A stretch of 15,603 nucleotides of DNA from Chitinophagaceae bacterium UBA3430. GTDB taxonomy: Bacteria > Bacteroidota > Bacteroidia > Chitinophagales > Chitinophagaceae. The stretch is from the NCBI GenBank assembly GCA_002378975.1, contig DFST01000167.1, forward strand, positions 17,604 to 33,206. The letters are read 5' to 3'. Position numbers and translations under genes: made by a program. Below, piece by piece: positions 5,348-12,632 of this stretch (position 1 is the stretch's first letter; each line of letters begins with the position of its first letter). The notes beneath the pieces were generated by a model that was not told the origin of the DNA, searched no databases, and saw only the letters and a program-made list of their open reading frames with translations.

Positions 5348-6769
5348 ATGTCAAATGCCCGCAACAATCTTCATTTGCTTTGGCGTGCCGGATTTGGCCC
5401 GGCCGTTGAGCAGCTGAACGAGCTCGATCGCTACAATCCCCGTCAGTATTGGTCGGCTTTGGTCAAGGCCTCCGAGAAACCACCCACTCCCATCGAGGTG
5501 GCCAATAATGCCATCGACGGACTCGTAATGGGGGTCCAAACCTTTGCCGAGCTCAGCAAGCGAGAATTGGATCCCGACCAGCGAAAAGAACTGCAGCAAC
5601 GCAATCGAAACGGCATCCGCGACCTCAATTCCATTTGGATGAGTAAAATGGTCAACTCCTCCGCTCAGTTGCGAGAGAAAATGGCCTTTTTTTGGCATGG
5701 TCATTTCGCTTGCCGAAATCTCAATGTGCTCTACCAGCAGCAGTTGCTCAACATCATCCGGCAACACGCACTGGGAAATTTCGGAACGATGTTGAAAGCG
5801 GTTTCCCGTTCGGCAGCCATGCTGAATTTTCTCAATAACCAGCAAAATCGAAAAGACCACCCCAATGAGAATTTTGCCCGCGAGGTCATGGAGCTGTTCA
5901 CCATCGGTCGTGGAAATTATTCAGAAACCGATGTCAAAGAAGCCGCCCGCGCGTTCACCGGATGGACGTCCAATTTTCAAGGAGAATTTCTGTTCCGGCG
6001 GTTTCAACACGATTTTGGAACTAAGAACGTGCTGGGTCGCTCCGGCAATTTCGAGGGCGAAGAGGTGTTGAACATCCTTTTGGAAGAAAAAAAGACCGCG
6101 GTTTACATCACGACCAAACTCTATCGATTCTTAGTTAATGAGATCCCCGACGCTAAGCATATTCAATGGCTATCGGATCGGTTCTATAAAAATGGATATG
6201 AGATCGGTCCGTTGCTGGAAGACATCTTCACCAGCGACTGGTTCTTTGAATCCAAGCACATCGGCACCCGGATCAAGTCGCCCATCGAACTCTTGGCGGG
6301 CATTCGTCGGCTGTTGCCGATGCAAATTGAGGAGGCATCGGGACAATTGCTGCTGCAACGCGGACTCGGACAAGTTCTCTTTTATCCGCCCAATGTAGCG
6401 GGATGGCCGGGGGGAAAGACTTGGATAGATAGCTCCTCCTTGATGCTACGCATGCGCGTACCTCGGCTGTTGTTGGGCGAAGATGAATGGAACATCGGGG
6501 GCAAAACAGACGACGATGTTCAAATGGGCATGATGCAACGATTGCAAAATCGGTTGGAGGCAAAAGTGGATTGGATGCCTTTGTTATCGTCTTTTCAAAA
6601 AGTACCCCTGGAGAAACTGCCGGCGCAGCTTTCCGATTTATTGTTACAAACGCAGCGGGCTCAAACAATTGCATTATTGAAAAGCTATGTGGTTGCAGCA
6701 GATAGGGATGCTTCCATCCGTAAGCTGACTGCGCATATTCTCAGTACACCCGAATATCAACTCTGTTAA
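5348..6769 (+). CDS. DUF1800 family protein
   Basis: A protein of 473 residues in the DUF1800 family, whose function is unknown. Family hallmarks are in order: an opening LLWRAGFGP at about 10-18, FFWHGHF at 114-120, the acidic block NENFAREVMELFTIGRG at 173-189, ARAFTGW at 200-206, and NVAGWPGGKTWID at 349-361 followed by a run of hydrophobic and Arg residues. No signal peptide is apparent at the chosen ATG (5348-5350); the protein begins MSNARNNLHL and may be cytoplasmic or exported in another way. It is followed after 9 nt by a DUF1501 gene, the usual partner, so the two are almost certainly one operon and work together. The promoter is unclear. Family assignment is strong; no reaction is known to me. 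Confidence 0.92.
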   Translation: MSNARNNLHLLWRAGFGPAVEQLNELDRYNPRQYWSALVKASEKPPTPIEVANNAIDGLVMGVQTFAELSKRELDPDQRKELQQRNRNGIRDLNSIWMSKMVNSSAQLREKMAFFWHGHFACRNLNVLYQQQLLNIIRQHALGNFGTMLKAVSRSAAMLNFLNNQQNRKDHPNENFAREVMELFTIGRGNYSETDVKEAARAFTGWTSNFQGEFLFRRFQHDFGTKNVLGRSGNFEGEEVLNILLEEKKTAVYITTKLYRFLVNEIPDAKHIQWLSDRFYKNGYEIGPLLEDIFTSDWFFESKHIGTRIKSPIELLAGIRRLLPMQIEEASGQLLLQRGLGQVLFYPPNVAGWPGGKTWIDSSSLMLRMRVPRLLLGEDEWNIGGKTDDDVQMGMMQRLQNRLEAKVDWMPLLSSFQKVPLEKLPAQLSDLLLQTQRAQTIALLKSYVVAADRDASIRKLTAHILSTPEYQLC

Positions 6770-6778
6770 TCTGATCCC

Positions 6779-7978
6779 ATGGTAATTCGTCGCAAAGAAT
6801 TTTTACAATTGGGCTCTTTGGCCACGGCCTCCTTGTTCGTGCCCAAATTTCTTAAAGCCATGGAACAGCCTGGTTGGGTGCCGCCCGGCAATAAGATCGT
6901 GGTGATCTTGCAACTCAGTGGTGGTAACGACGGACTGAATACAGTAATACCTGTGCGCAACGACATCTATTACAAATCGCGTCCTGTGCTCGGTATAGCC
7001 CGGGACAAAGCGCTATCGCTGACCGATGAAGCTTCTCTGCATCCGGCGCTCACACATTTCAAGAGTTTGTACGACCAGGGGCAACTAGCGGTATTGAACA
7101 ATGTCGGTTATCCCAATCCCGATCGTTCGCATTTCAGAAGCATGGACATCTGGCATACGGCCAGCCGGTCCGATCAATATTGGCAAAGCGGTTGGCTGGG
7201 TCGGTATCTCGATGCACAATGTTGTGGGACAGATGCGTTGACAAAAGCCATTGAACTGGATGATGTGTTGAGTTTGTCGATGAAAGGCGATCAACTCAAA
7301 GGCATGGCTTTCCAAGATCCACGTCGGTTATACGGGACGGCCAATGAACAATTTTTCCGTTCGTTGAATGCGGGTCCTGCTCCCGAACACGCGGAAGCCC
7401 CGGTCGATTATCTCTACAAGACCTTGGCGGAGACCCTGTCATCGGCCGATCACATTTTCAAGCAGAGTCGCTTACGACCTTCTCGCAGTACCTATCCGAA
7501 TACGGAATTGGGCAGGAGTTTTCAGACCATCGCTTCACTCGCGTTCTCAGAAATACAGACCAAAGTTTACTACGTTTCACTGGGCAGTTTCGATACGCAT
7601 GTGCGTCAGCAGGCTCAGCAGGAGCGTTTGTTCAAAGAGATGAATGACGCAGTACAGGCCTTTACGGACGATCTGAAAAAACAAGGAAGATTCAATGACC
7701 TGCTGCTGTTCACCTTTTCGGAATTCGGTCGCCGAGTGAATCAAAATGCGAGCGGCGGAACGGATCACGGCACGGCGAACAATATGTTCCTGATCGGCGG
7801 CGGATTGAAACGCGCCGGTTTATTAAATGAACTACCCGATCTGACTGATCTGAATGAAGGCGATCTGAAACACAACATCGATTTTCAACGGGTGTATGCG
7901 ACCGTACTGAGAAAATGGCTGCAGGTTGATGATCGCGCTATTTTAAAAGGAGATTACACACCCTTGGATTTCATTTAG
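6779..7978 (+). CDS. DUF1501 family protein, probable exported metal-dependent hydrolase fold
   Basis: A protein of 399 residues in the DUF1501 family, related to the alkaline phosphatase/sulfatase fold. Visible motifs are LSGGNDGLNTVIP at 46-58, PDRSHFRSMDIWHTA at 114-128, SFDTH at 270-274, FSEFGRR at 313-319 and GGTDHGTAN at 326-334; the His/Asp residues in these would bind metal in this fold. The N-terminus has RRKEFLQLGS (4-13) followed by a short hydrophobic stretch, similar to a Tat signal but with one extra residue between the Arg pair and FL, so export by Tat is likely but not certain. The ATG at 6779 follows the DUF1800 stop by 9 nt, with no better start nearby. Substrate and activity are unknown. 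A long inverted repeat lies after the stop. Confidence 0.92.
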   Translation: MVIRRKEFLQLGSLATASLFVPKFLKAMEQPGWVPPGNKIVVILQLSGGNDGLNTVIPVRNDIYYKSRPVLGIARDKALSLTDEASLHPALTHFKSLYDQGQLAVLNNVGYPNPDRSHFRSMDIWHTASRSDQYWQSGWLGRYLDAQCCGTDALTKAIELDDVLSLSMKGDQLKGMAFQDPRRLYGTANEQFFRSLNAGPAPEHAEAPVDYLYKTLAETLSSADHIFKQSRLRPSRSTYPNTELGRSFQTIASLAFSEIQTKVYYVSLGSFDTHVRQQAQQERLFKEMNDAVQAFTDDLKKQGRFNDLLLFTFSEFGRRVNQNASGGTDHGTANNMFLIGGGLKRAGLLNELPDLTDLNEGDLKHNIDFQRVYATVLRKWLQVDDRAILKGDYTPLDFI

Positions 7979-7982
7979 TATC

Positions 7983-8070
7983 AAGTGTTGAGATGATGAA
8001 TACAATGGCTTAAAAGATGAGGGGTGAAAGATGAACTCATTCACCCCTCACCCCTCATCATTCAACGCTT
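7983..8070. repeat. Long inverted repeat between convergent DUF1501 and POT genes
   Basis: Almost the whole 96-bp gap is an inverted repeat. GATGAGGGGTGA (8016-8027) pairs perfectly with TCACCCCTCATC (8048-8059). An alternative 11-bp stem uses 8018-8028 with 8040-8050, because the CACCCCT block is doubled. The outer arms 7983-7999 and 8054-8070 are also complementary with a few mismatches. There is no T-run on either strand, so it is not a standard intrinsic terminator, though it could stop transcription or protect 3' ends. Confidence 0.75.
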
Positions 8071-8074
8071 CAAC

Positions 8075-9859
8075 TTAGTTCACCCCATGCATCATCTGTT
8101 TCAACTTCGGCGTTAAGCTGAATAGCAGGACGGAAGCGACGCCACAGAGTACCACGAACACCATGAAGAATTCAAAGAGATTGTGGATCGTGAAGCCGGC
8201 AAACACCGGGTATTTGGCCGTGATGATCTTTTTTTCCTTGATGAGCGCAAATTGCTCGGCACTCAATTGCTTGGTCGTGTCTTTGAAGTAGTCGGTGAAT
8301 TTGATGTTGTTTTCTTTCGCCAGGTCATTGTTGATCTCGGCGGCTTTGTTCTTAGCTAATACATACAATTGCTCGCCACTGGGATCCACTTTTCCTTCGA
8401 GAATGCCCTTCAAGTCGATGTTTGATTTTTCCGCCACGATGTATTGCTCGCTGGTGGGTGGCAAGATCGCACCCAAGGTACCGGCTAGTGCATAACCGGA
8501 AGCGTTGGACAAGAAGAATACGCCATAAAGTAGCGAAGAGAATCGCTTCGGAGCGAGTTTGCCGACGAGCGAAAGTCCGATCGGACTCAAACAGAGTTCT
8601 CCAAACGTTTGGATCAGATACAGCAAGATCAGCCATTTAACGGCCAGCAGTCCGCTGTTACCCAAATCCTTCACGTTGTGGGCGATGATGAAATAGCTCA
8701 CGGCGATCAGCAACAATCCGATGGCCTGTTTGAAAGGAGAGATGGGTTCTTTTCCTTTTGCGCGCAGCTTATCCCACAGAATACTAAAGGGAACCGCGAA
8801 TGCAACCACGAAGATCCCGTTGAAGATCTGCACCATCGACGGGGGCATATCCCAACCGAAGAAGTTGCGGTCGGTCTGGTTGTCGGCAATAAAGGTGAGG
8901 GAGGATCCGGCTTGCTCGAAGGCCGCCCAGAAGAATATCACAAAGAATGACACGATGTAGATCACCCAGATGCGATCACGTTCCACTTTGGTGATGGAAC
9001 TGTCGGAAAGGATCAGTCGGGCCAGTGAAATACCCGCCGCATAGATAATGGAGTAGATCACGTTCTGTCCGAGCAGATAGAAGAACGCCAATCCCAAGGC
9101 AACAAACAGCAATACAGTGGTGGTCAAAGCCGTATTCGAGAATACCGCCTTTTGCGATTCGCCTTCTTCGTAGTCGCTGGATACGTTGTCTTTCGGCAGA
9201 CCACCAATGGCGCGACCTTCCGGTGTGATCACGTATTTATCCTTCAGCAAAAAGAAGGTGATGGTTCCGATCACCATGGCGATCGAAGCCGCTAGGTATC
9301 CCCATTTGAAGGCGTAGATGTCGCGGTTGCCTGCTGCATCGGTGATGTCGCCGAGGAGCGGACAGATCAATTGGCCCAAGAAAGCTCCCAAGTTGATTCC
9401 CATGTAGAAAATGGTGAAGGCTGTATCGAGTTTGTTTTTCTCTGCTTTGGGATAAAGGCTGCTCACCATGCTGGAGATGTTCGGCTTGAAAAAACCGTTT
9501 CCGAAGATGATGGTGCCCAAGGCGATGTATAATAAGGTAGTGGCCAGATCCAGGTTGGAATCAAAAATGCTGGCACTGAAGAACAGGAGTAATTGTCCGA
9601 TCGCCATCAAGGTTCCTCCGAGCAGGATGCAGTAGCGGTTTCCCAGAAAGCGGTCGGCGATGAATCCGCCGAGCATGGGTGTGAGGTAGCAGAGACCGAG
9701 AAATCCTCCATAGATCAAGGAAGATTGCTCCTTGCTCATCATCAAGGCATTCACGATGAAGAGTGTGAGCAGGGTTCGCATTCCGTAGAAATTGAAGCGT
9801 TCCCACATTTCGGTTCCGAAGAGTACCCAGAGTCCTTTGGGGTGGCGAGGAGATGACAT
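8075..9859 (-). CDS. POT/PTR family proton-coupled peptide transporter
   Basis: Inner-membrane carrier of 594 residues in the proton-dependent oligopeptide transporter family, which imports di- and tripeptides with protons. The ExxER motif of helix 1 is E17, E20, R21 in EMWERFNFYGMR. The family's ADRFLGNR loop follows, then GNGFFKPNISSMVSSLYP in the region of helices 4-5. About 12-14 hydrophobic segments are present. A hydrophilic insert of roughly 87 residues (about 463-549, Lys/Glu-rich) stands before the last helix, making the protein longer than E. coli DtpA (about 500 residues); I recall such inserts in other Bacteroidota members. The ATG at 9857-9859 gives MSSPRHPKGLWVLFGTEMWERF, the normal start. 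The gene stands alone, divergent from purD. The exact peptide range cannot be read from the sequence. Confidence 0.94.
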   Translation of the reverse strand: MSSPRHPKGLWVLFGTEMWERFNFYGMRTLLTLFIVNALMMSKEQSSLIYGGFLGLCYLTPMLGGFIADRFLGNRYCILLGGTLMAIGQLLLFFSASIFDSNLDLATTLLYIALGTIIFGNGFFKPNISSMVSSLYPKAEKNKLDTAFTIFYMGINLGAFLGQLICPLLGDITDAAGNRDIYAFKWGYLAASIAMVIGTITFFLLKDKYVITPEGRAIGGLPKDNVSSDYEEGESQKAVFSNTALTTTVLLFVALGLAFFYLLGQNVIYSIIYAAGISLARLILSDSSITKVERDRIWVIYIVSFFVIFFWAAFEQAGSSLTFIADNQTDRNFFGWDMPPSMVQIFNGIFVVAFAVPFSILWDKLRAKGKEPISPFKQAIGLLLIAVSYFIIAHNVKDLGNSGLLAVKWLILLYLIQTFGELCLSPIGLSLVGKLAPKRFSSLLYGVFFLSNASGYALAGTLGAILPPTSEQYIVAEKSNIDLKGILEGKVDPSGEQLYVLAKNKAAEINNDLAKENNIKFTDYFKDTTKQLSAEQFALIKEKKIITAKYPVFAGFTIHNLFEFFMVFVVLCGVASVLLFSLTPKLKQMMHGVN

Positions 9860-9882
9860 ACGATATGGCAGTTGGTTAATGA

Positions 9883-9905
9883 ATGCGCCCGAAGGGCTAG
9901 CGCAT
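9883..9905. other. Imperfect hairpin in the POT/purD divergent gap
   Basis: ATGC-GCCC (9883-9890) can pair with GGGC (9894-9897) and GCAT (9902-9905), with a GAA loop and a 4-nt bulge TAGC. There is no T-run. It would lie in the POT leader if that transcript starts upstream of 9905. The rest of the 120-bp gap holds only weak promoter-like sequence. Confidence 0.3.
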
Positions 9906-9945
9906 CCAAAATAACCAAAAATGGATTAACCGCCGTTTTTCGGGT

Positions 9946-9953
9946 TATCTTTA
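9946..9953 (+). promoter_or_regulatory. Weak -7-like box before purD
   Basis: TATCTTTA differs from TANNTTTG in the last base and ends 26 nt before the purD ATG at 9980. No -33 element is visible at the usual distance. Confidence 0.25.
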
Positions 9954-9979
9954 ACGCGTTACCGCATAGAACATTACCG

Positions 9980-11263
9980 ATGAATGTATTGATCCTTGGT
10001 TCCGGCGGACGAGAACATGCCTTGTCCTGGAAGATCGCCTCAAGTCCGTTGTGCGACCAACTCTTTATCGCACCCGGTAATCCAGGCACTGCCTCCTTGG
10101 GAATCAATCTGCCCATTTCCGTTTTGGATTCTCCCGCTATCCGACAAGCTTGCTTAGACCACCAGATCGATCTAGTGCTGGTCGGACCCGAAGATCCTCT
10201 TGTTCACGGCATCACCGATTACTTGGAATCGGCCGATGAACTCGGTGACCTGATCGTGATCGGCCCGTCAAAGCACGGCGCCCAACTCGAGGGCAGTAAG
10301 GCATTCGCCAAGTCGTTCATGATGCGCCACGGCATTCCGACCGCTCGTTACCGTGAATTCAATGCTGAGAATTTTGAGGAAGGAGTAAAGTACCTATCCG
10401 ATCATCCATTACCAATCGTGTTGAAAGCAGATGGACTCGCCGCCGGCAAAGGCGTTGTCATCGCCACCGATCACGAAACAGCACAACGCACGTTCACCGA
10501 AATGATCCGCGAAGCCAAGTTTGGAACCGCCGGTGCCAAAGTGGTCGTCGAACAATTTCTACAAGGCATCGAGATGTCTGTTTTTGTACTGACCGACGGA
10601 ACCGATTACTTGATCTTACCCGAAGCGAAAGACTACAAACGAATCGGAGAAGGCGATACCGGATTAAATACCGGCGGCATGGGCGCTGTGAGTCCGGTTC
10701 CTTTTGCTACCCCCGCCTTGATGAAAGCGATCGAAGAACAGGTGATCAAGCCCACGATCGGCGGATTGCAACAAGAATCGATTAAGTACCGCGGGTTTGT
10801 CTTCATCGGCCTGATGATCGATGGCGTCCAGCCCTATGTGATCGAATACAATTGCCGCATGGGCGACCCGGAAACCGAAGTGGTGATGCCTCGATTAAAA
10901 TCGGATCTATTGTCGTTGCTTTTGGCAGCCGGCAATGGAACCTTAAACGATTGCACGGTTTCATTGGATCCACGTTCGGCTACCACGGTCGTTGCCGTGA
11001 GTGGGGGCTATCCGGAAGCCTATGAAAAGGGATTTCCGATCACCGGAACTGAATCCATCGGATCGGATGCACTGCTTTTTCACATGGGCACCGTGGATCA
11101 AAATGGGGTTTTGAAAACGCAAGGGGGACGCGTGCTGGCTGTTACGACCTATGGCCATACGATTGCGGAGGCAGTTCAGCAAGCACAGACCGAGCTCGGC
11201 AAGATCCAATTCGAGGGTAAATATCATCGCCGCGACATCGGCTTCGAATTCCCCGACGCTTAG
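9980..11263 (+). CDS. purD: Phosphoribosylamine--glycine ligase (GAR synthetase)
   Basis: Second step of de novo purine synthesis: ATP-dependent joining of glycine to 5-phosphoribosylamine, in the cytoplasm. The product has 427 residues, the usual length. The N-terminal MNVLILGSGGREHAL (1-15) is the family opening. GPEDPLVHGITD (69-80) and GPSKHGAQLEGSKAFAKSFM (95-114) follow. The ATP-grasp glycine-rich loop is LKADGLAAGKGVVIA (148-162), and EYNCRMGDPETEVVMPRL (289-306) carries the metal and ATP ligands. I chose the ATG at 9980 because an upstream extension to 9872 adds 36 residues unlike the family and runs across the divergent promoter gap. It is a single gene, with no other pur genes in the window. 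Its stop is 21 bp from that of the convergent MFS gene, and no intrinsic terminator is seen between them. Confidence 0.97.
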   Translation: MNVLILGSGGREHALSWKIASSPLCDQLFIAPGNPGTASLGINLPISVLDSPAIRQACLDHQIDLVLVGPEDPLVHGITDYLESADELGDLIVIGPSKHGAQLEGSKAFAKSFMMRHGIPTARYREFNAENFEEGVKYLSDHPLPIVLKADGLAAGKGVVIATDHETAQRTFTEMIREAKFGTAGAKVVVEQFLQGIEMSVFVLTDGTDYLILPEAKDYKRIGEGDTGLNTGGMGAVSPVPFATPALMKAIEEQVIKPTIGGLQQESIKYRGFVFIGLMIDGVQPYVIEYNCRMGDPETEVVMPRLKSDLLSLLLAAGNGTLNDCTVSLDPRSATTVVAVSGGYPEAYEKGFPITGTESIGSDALLFHMGTVDQNGVLKTQGGRVLAVTTYGHTIAEAVQQAQTELGKIQFEGKYHRRDIGFEFPDA

Positions 11264-11280
11264 CAATCTCACCGAACTAC

Positions 11281-11338
11281 GAACTCAACGTTGAACCTGC
11301 CCGCCGGCAGGCGGTTGCTGAACGTTGAACATTGAACT
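11281..11338. repeat. Composite intergenic repeat: copy B plus GC-rich palindrome
   Basis: The minus strand of 11317-11338 is AGTTCAATGTTCAACGTTCA plus GC, 19 of 22 identical to copy A at 4014-4035. Next to it is a GC-rich core (11296-11314) with two overlapping stems: CCTGC/GCAGG and CCGCC/GGCGG. A further CAACGTTGAA unit lies at 11286-11295. The element runs into the 3' end of the MFS gene and supplies its last codons and stop. Confidence 0.65.
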
Positions 11339-12511
11339 GACGTATAGTCCGGTAATAAACGCAACGACCGCACTGCAATAAAAAGGAAGCGACGCATTTC
11401 CATAGGTCCACAACATCCCAGCAATCCCGCTAGCAAACCAGATCGACACACTTTCCAGCGACGTATAGAACCCAAGTGCGGTAGCGGCTTTTTCCGTGGG
11501 TACTTGCTCGGTGATCCAGGCCTTGATCATTCCTTCAGTGGCAGCCGCATAGATCCCATACAGCGCGAACAATAGGAGGAGCTGTTGCGGGTCCGGTTTG
11601 CGGGCGAATCCCACATATACACCGGCAAAAACCAAGAAACCGAATCCGATTATGGCTCTGGTGCCGATCCGCTCTGCGATTCGGCCCAGCGGATAAGCGG
11701 TCAGCGCATAGACGGCGTTGTACAAAATATAAGCCCCGATTACCCAGGCATCGGTCGGAATGGATCTTCCCAACACCGATACATGCGAACCTTCCAATGC
11801 GTTTCGTGCCATGAGCAATAAGAAGATATCGGAGCTGTTAAAAAGTGTGAACAGGAGCAGGGCCGGGACCATCTTTCGAAAGGCCGAGGGAGCTTCTTTC
11901 CAATAGCTCAGGTAGCTCAAGAATCCGGCTCGTTTACCGATTGTAGTGGTCGATGGCTTTTCGCGTAGTGTTAGGAGCAAGGCGACGGAAAGCATTCCGG
12001 GTAAAAAGGCGAGCAGGAACAGCGTAGCATAATCATTCGGATTATTGAGGAGATAGATCAGGGCGAGCAAGGGGCCGATGGCGGCGCCCCAGGTGTCCAT
12101 GCTTCGGTGAAAACCGAATACCCTTGCTTTTTGCGGGCCGGCCTCTTGAGAAAGCCAGGCGTCGCGCGGGGCGGTCCGCATGCCTTTCCCCAACCGGTCC
12201 ATGCCTCGAACGCCCAAGATCCAGATTGGGTGAGAAAGCCAGCCCATCAGGGGTTTGGAGAGGGCACTGAGCGTGTAGCCCCATTGGATGAAGGGAAGTC
12301 GGCGTCCGATTTCATCGCTGCGTTTCCCAAAATAGCCTTTGCTGATGCCGGCCAGGAATTGAACGGTGCCTTCTAACCAGCCGATTCCGGCCACGGTGAA
12401 CCCGATTTGTTGGAGGTAGAGGGGGATGATCGGATAGAGCATCTCACTGGCCATGTCGGTGAGCAGACTGACCCAAGCCAGAATCCAGATGATGCGGGTG
12501 AACGTGGGCAT
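11285..12511 (-). CDS. MFS transporter, substrate unknown
   Basis: Major facilitator superfamily carrier of 408 residues with about 12 hydrophobic segments. The N-terminal SLLTDMASEMLYPIIPLYL (15-33) and the loop 2-3 motif GKRSDEIGRR (62-71, motif A form) are clear, followed by RGMDRLGKGMRTAPRD in the fourth helix region. The pattern fits a subfamily usually annotated only as MFS transporter; a drug or small-molecule exporter is possible but not shown. The last 15 residues (394-408, MFNVQQPPAGGQVQR) are hydrophilic and encoded by the intergenic repeat at 11285-11332, so the natural end of the protein was probably around residue 393. The ATG at 12509-12511 lies 3 nt after a degenerate -7 box TATCTTGG. 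The gene stands alone, convergent with purD and divergent from mreB. Confidence 0.9.
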   Translation of the reverse strand: MPTFTRIIWILAWVSLLTDMASEMLYPIIPLYLQQIGFTVAGIGWLEGTVQFLAGISKGYFGKRSDEIGRRLPFIQWGYTLSALSKPLMGWLSHPIWILGVRGMDRLGKGMRTAPRDAWLSQEAGPQKARVFGFHRSMDTWGAAIGPLLALIYLLNNPNDYATLFLLAFLPGMLSVALLLTLREKPSTTTIGKRAGFLSYLSYWKEAPSAFRKMVPALLLFTLFNSSDIFLLLMARNALEGSHVSVLGRSIPTDAWVIGAYILYNAVYALTAYPLGRIAERIGTRAIIGFGFLVFAGVYVGFARKPDPQQLLLLFALYGIYAAATEGMIKAWITEQVPTEKAATALGFYTSLESVSIWFASGIAGMLWTYGNASLPFYCSAVVAFITGLYVSSMFNVQQPPAGGQVQR

Positions 12512-12514
12512 CTC

Positions 12515-12522
12515 CCAAGATA
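12515..12522 (-). promoter_or_regulatory. Degenerate -7 box of the MFS gene
   Basis: On the minus strand TATCTTGG differs from TANNTTTG in one base and lies 3 nt before the ATG, a spacing like that at the two leaderless-type promoters in this window. No TTTG is present 18-20 nt upstream. Confidence 0.3.
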
Positions 12523-12576
12523 ATCAATCCGTGGTTCGGCCTTTTGAATTTTCCTTCCGAATTCCCTCGGAGCTCG

Positions 12577-12607
12577 TTGTAAAATCCGATTATTTGCTTC
12601 ACCTTTG
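12577..12607 (+). promoter_or_regulatory. Promoter of the mre operon
   Basis: TTG (12577-12579) is followed by 20 nt and CACCTTTG (12600-12607), which matches the -7 consensus in all but the first base. A start about 5 nt downstream would give a leader of about 20 nt before the mreB ATG at 12633. Confidence 0.5.
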
Positions 12608-12632
12608 TCTTCATTAATATTCAGCAATTTTC

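Noticed and set aside
9872..9979. Upstream extension of purD from 9872
   Set aside because: The added 36 residues do not resemble the family and cover the divergent promoter gap; MNVLILGSGGREHAL at 9980 is the standard start.
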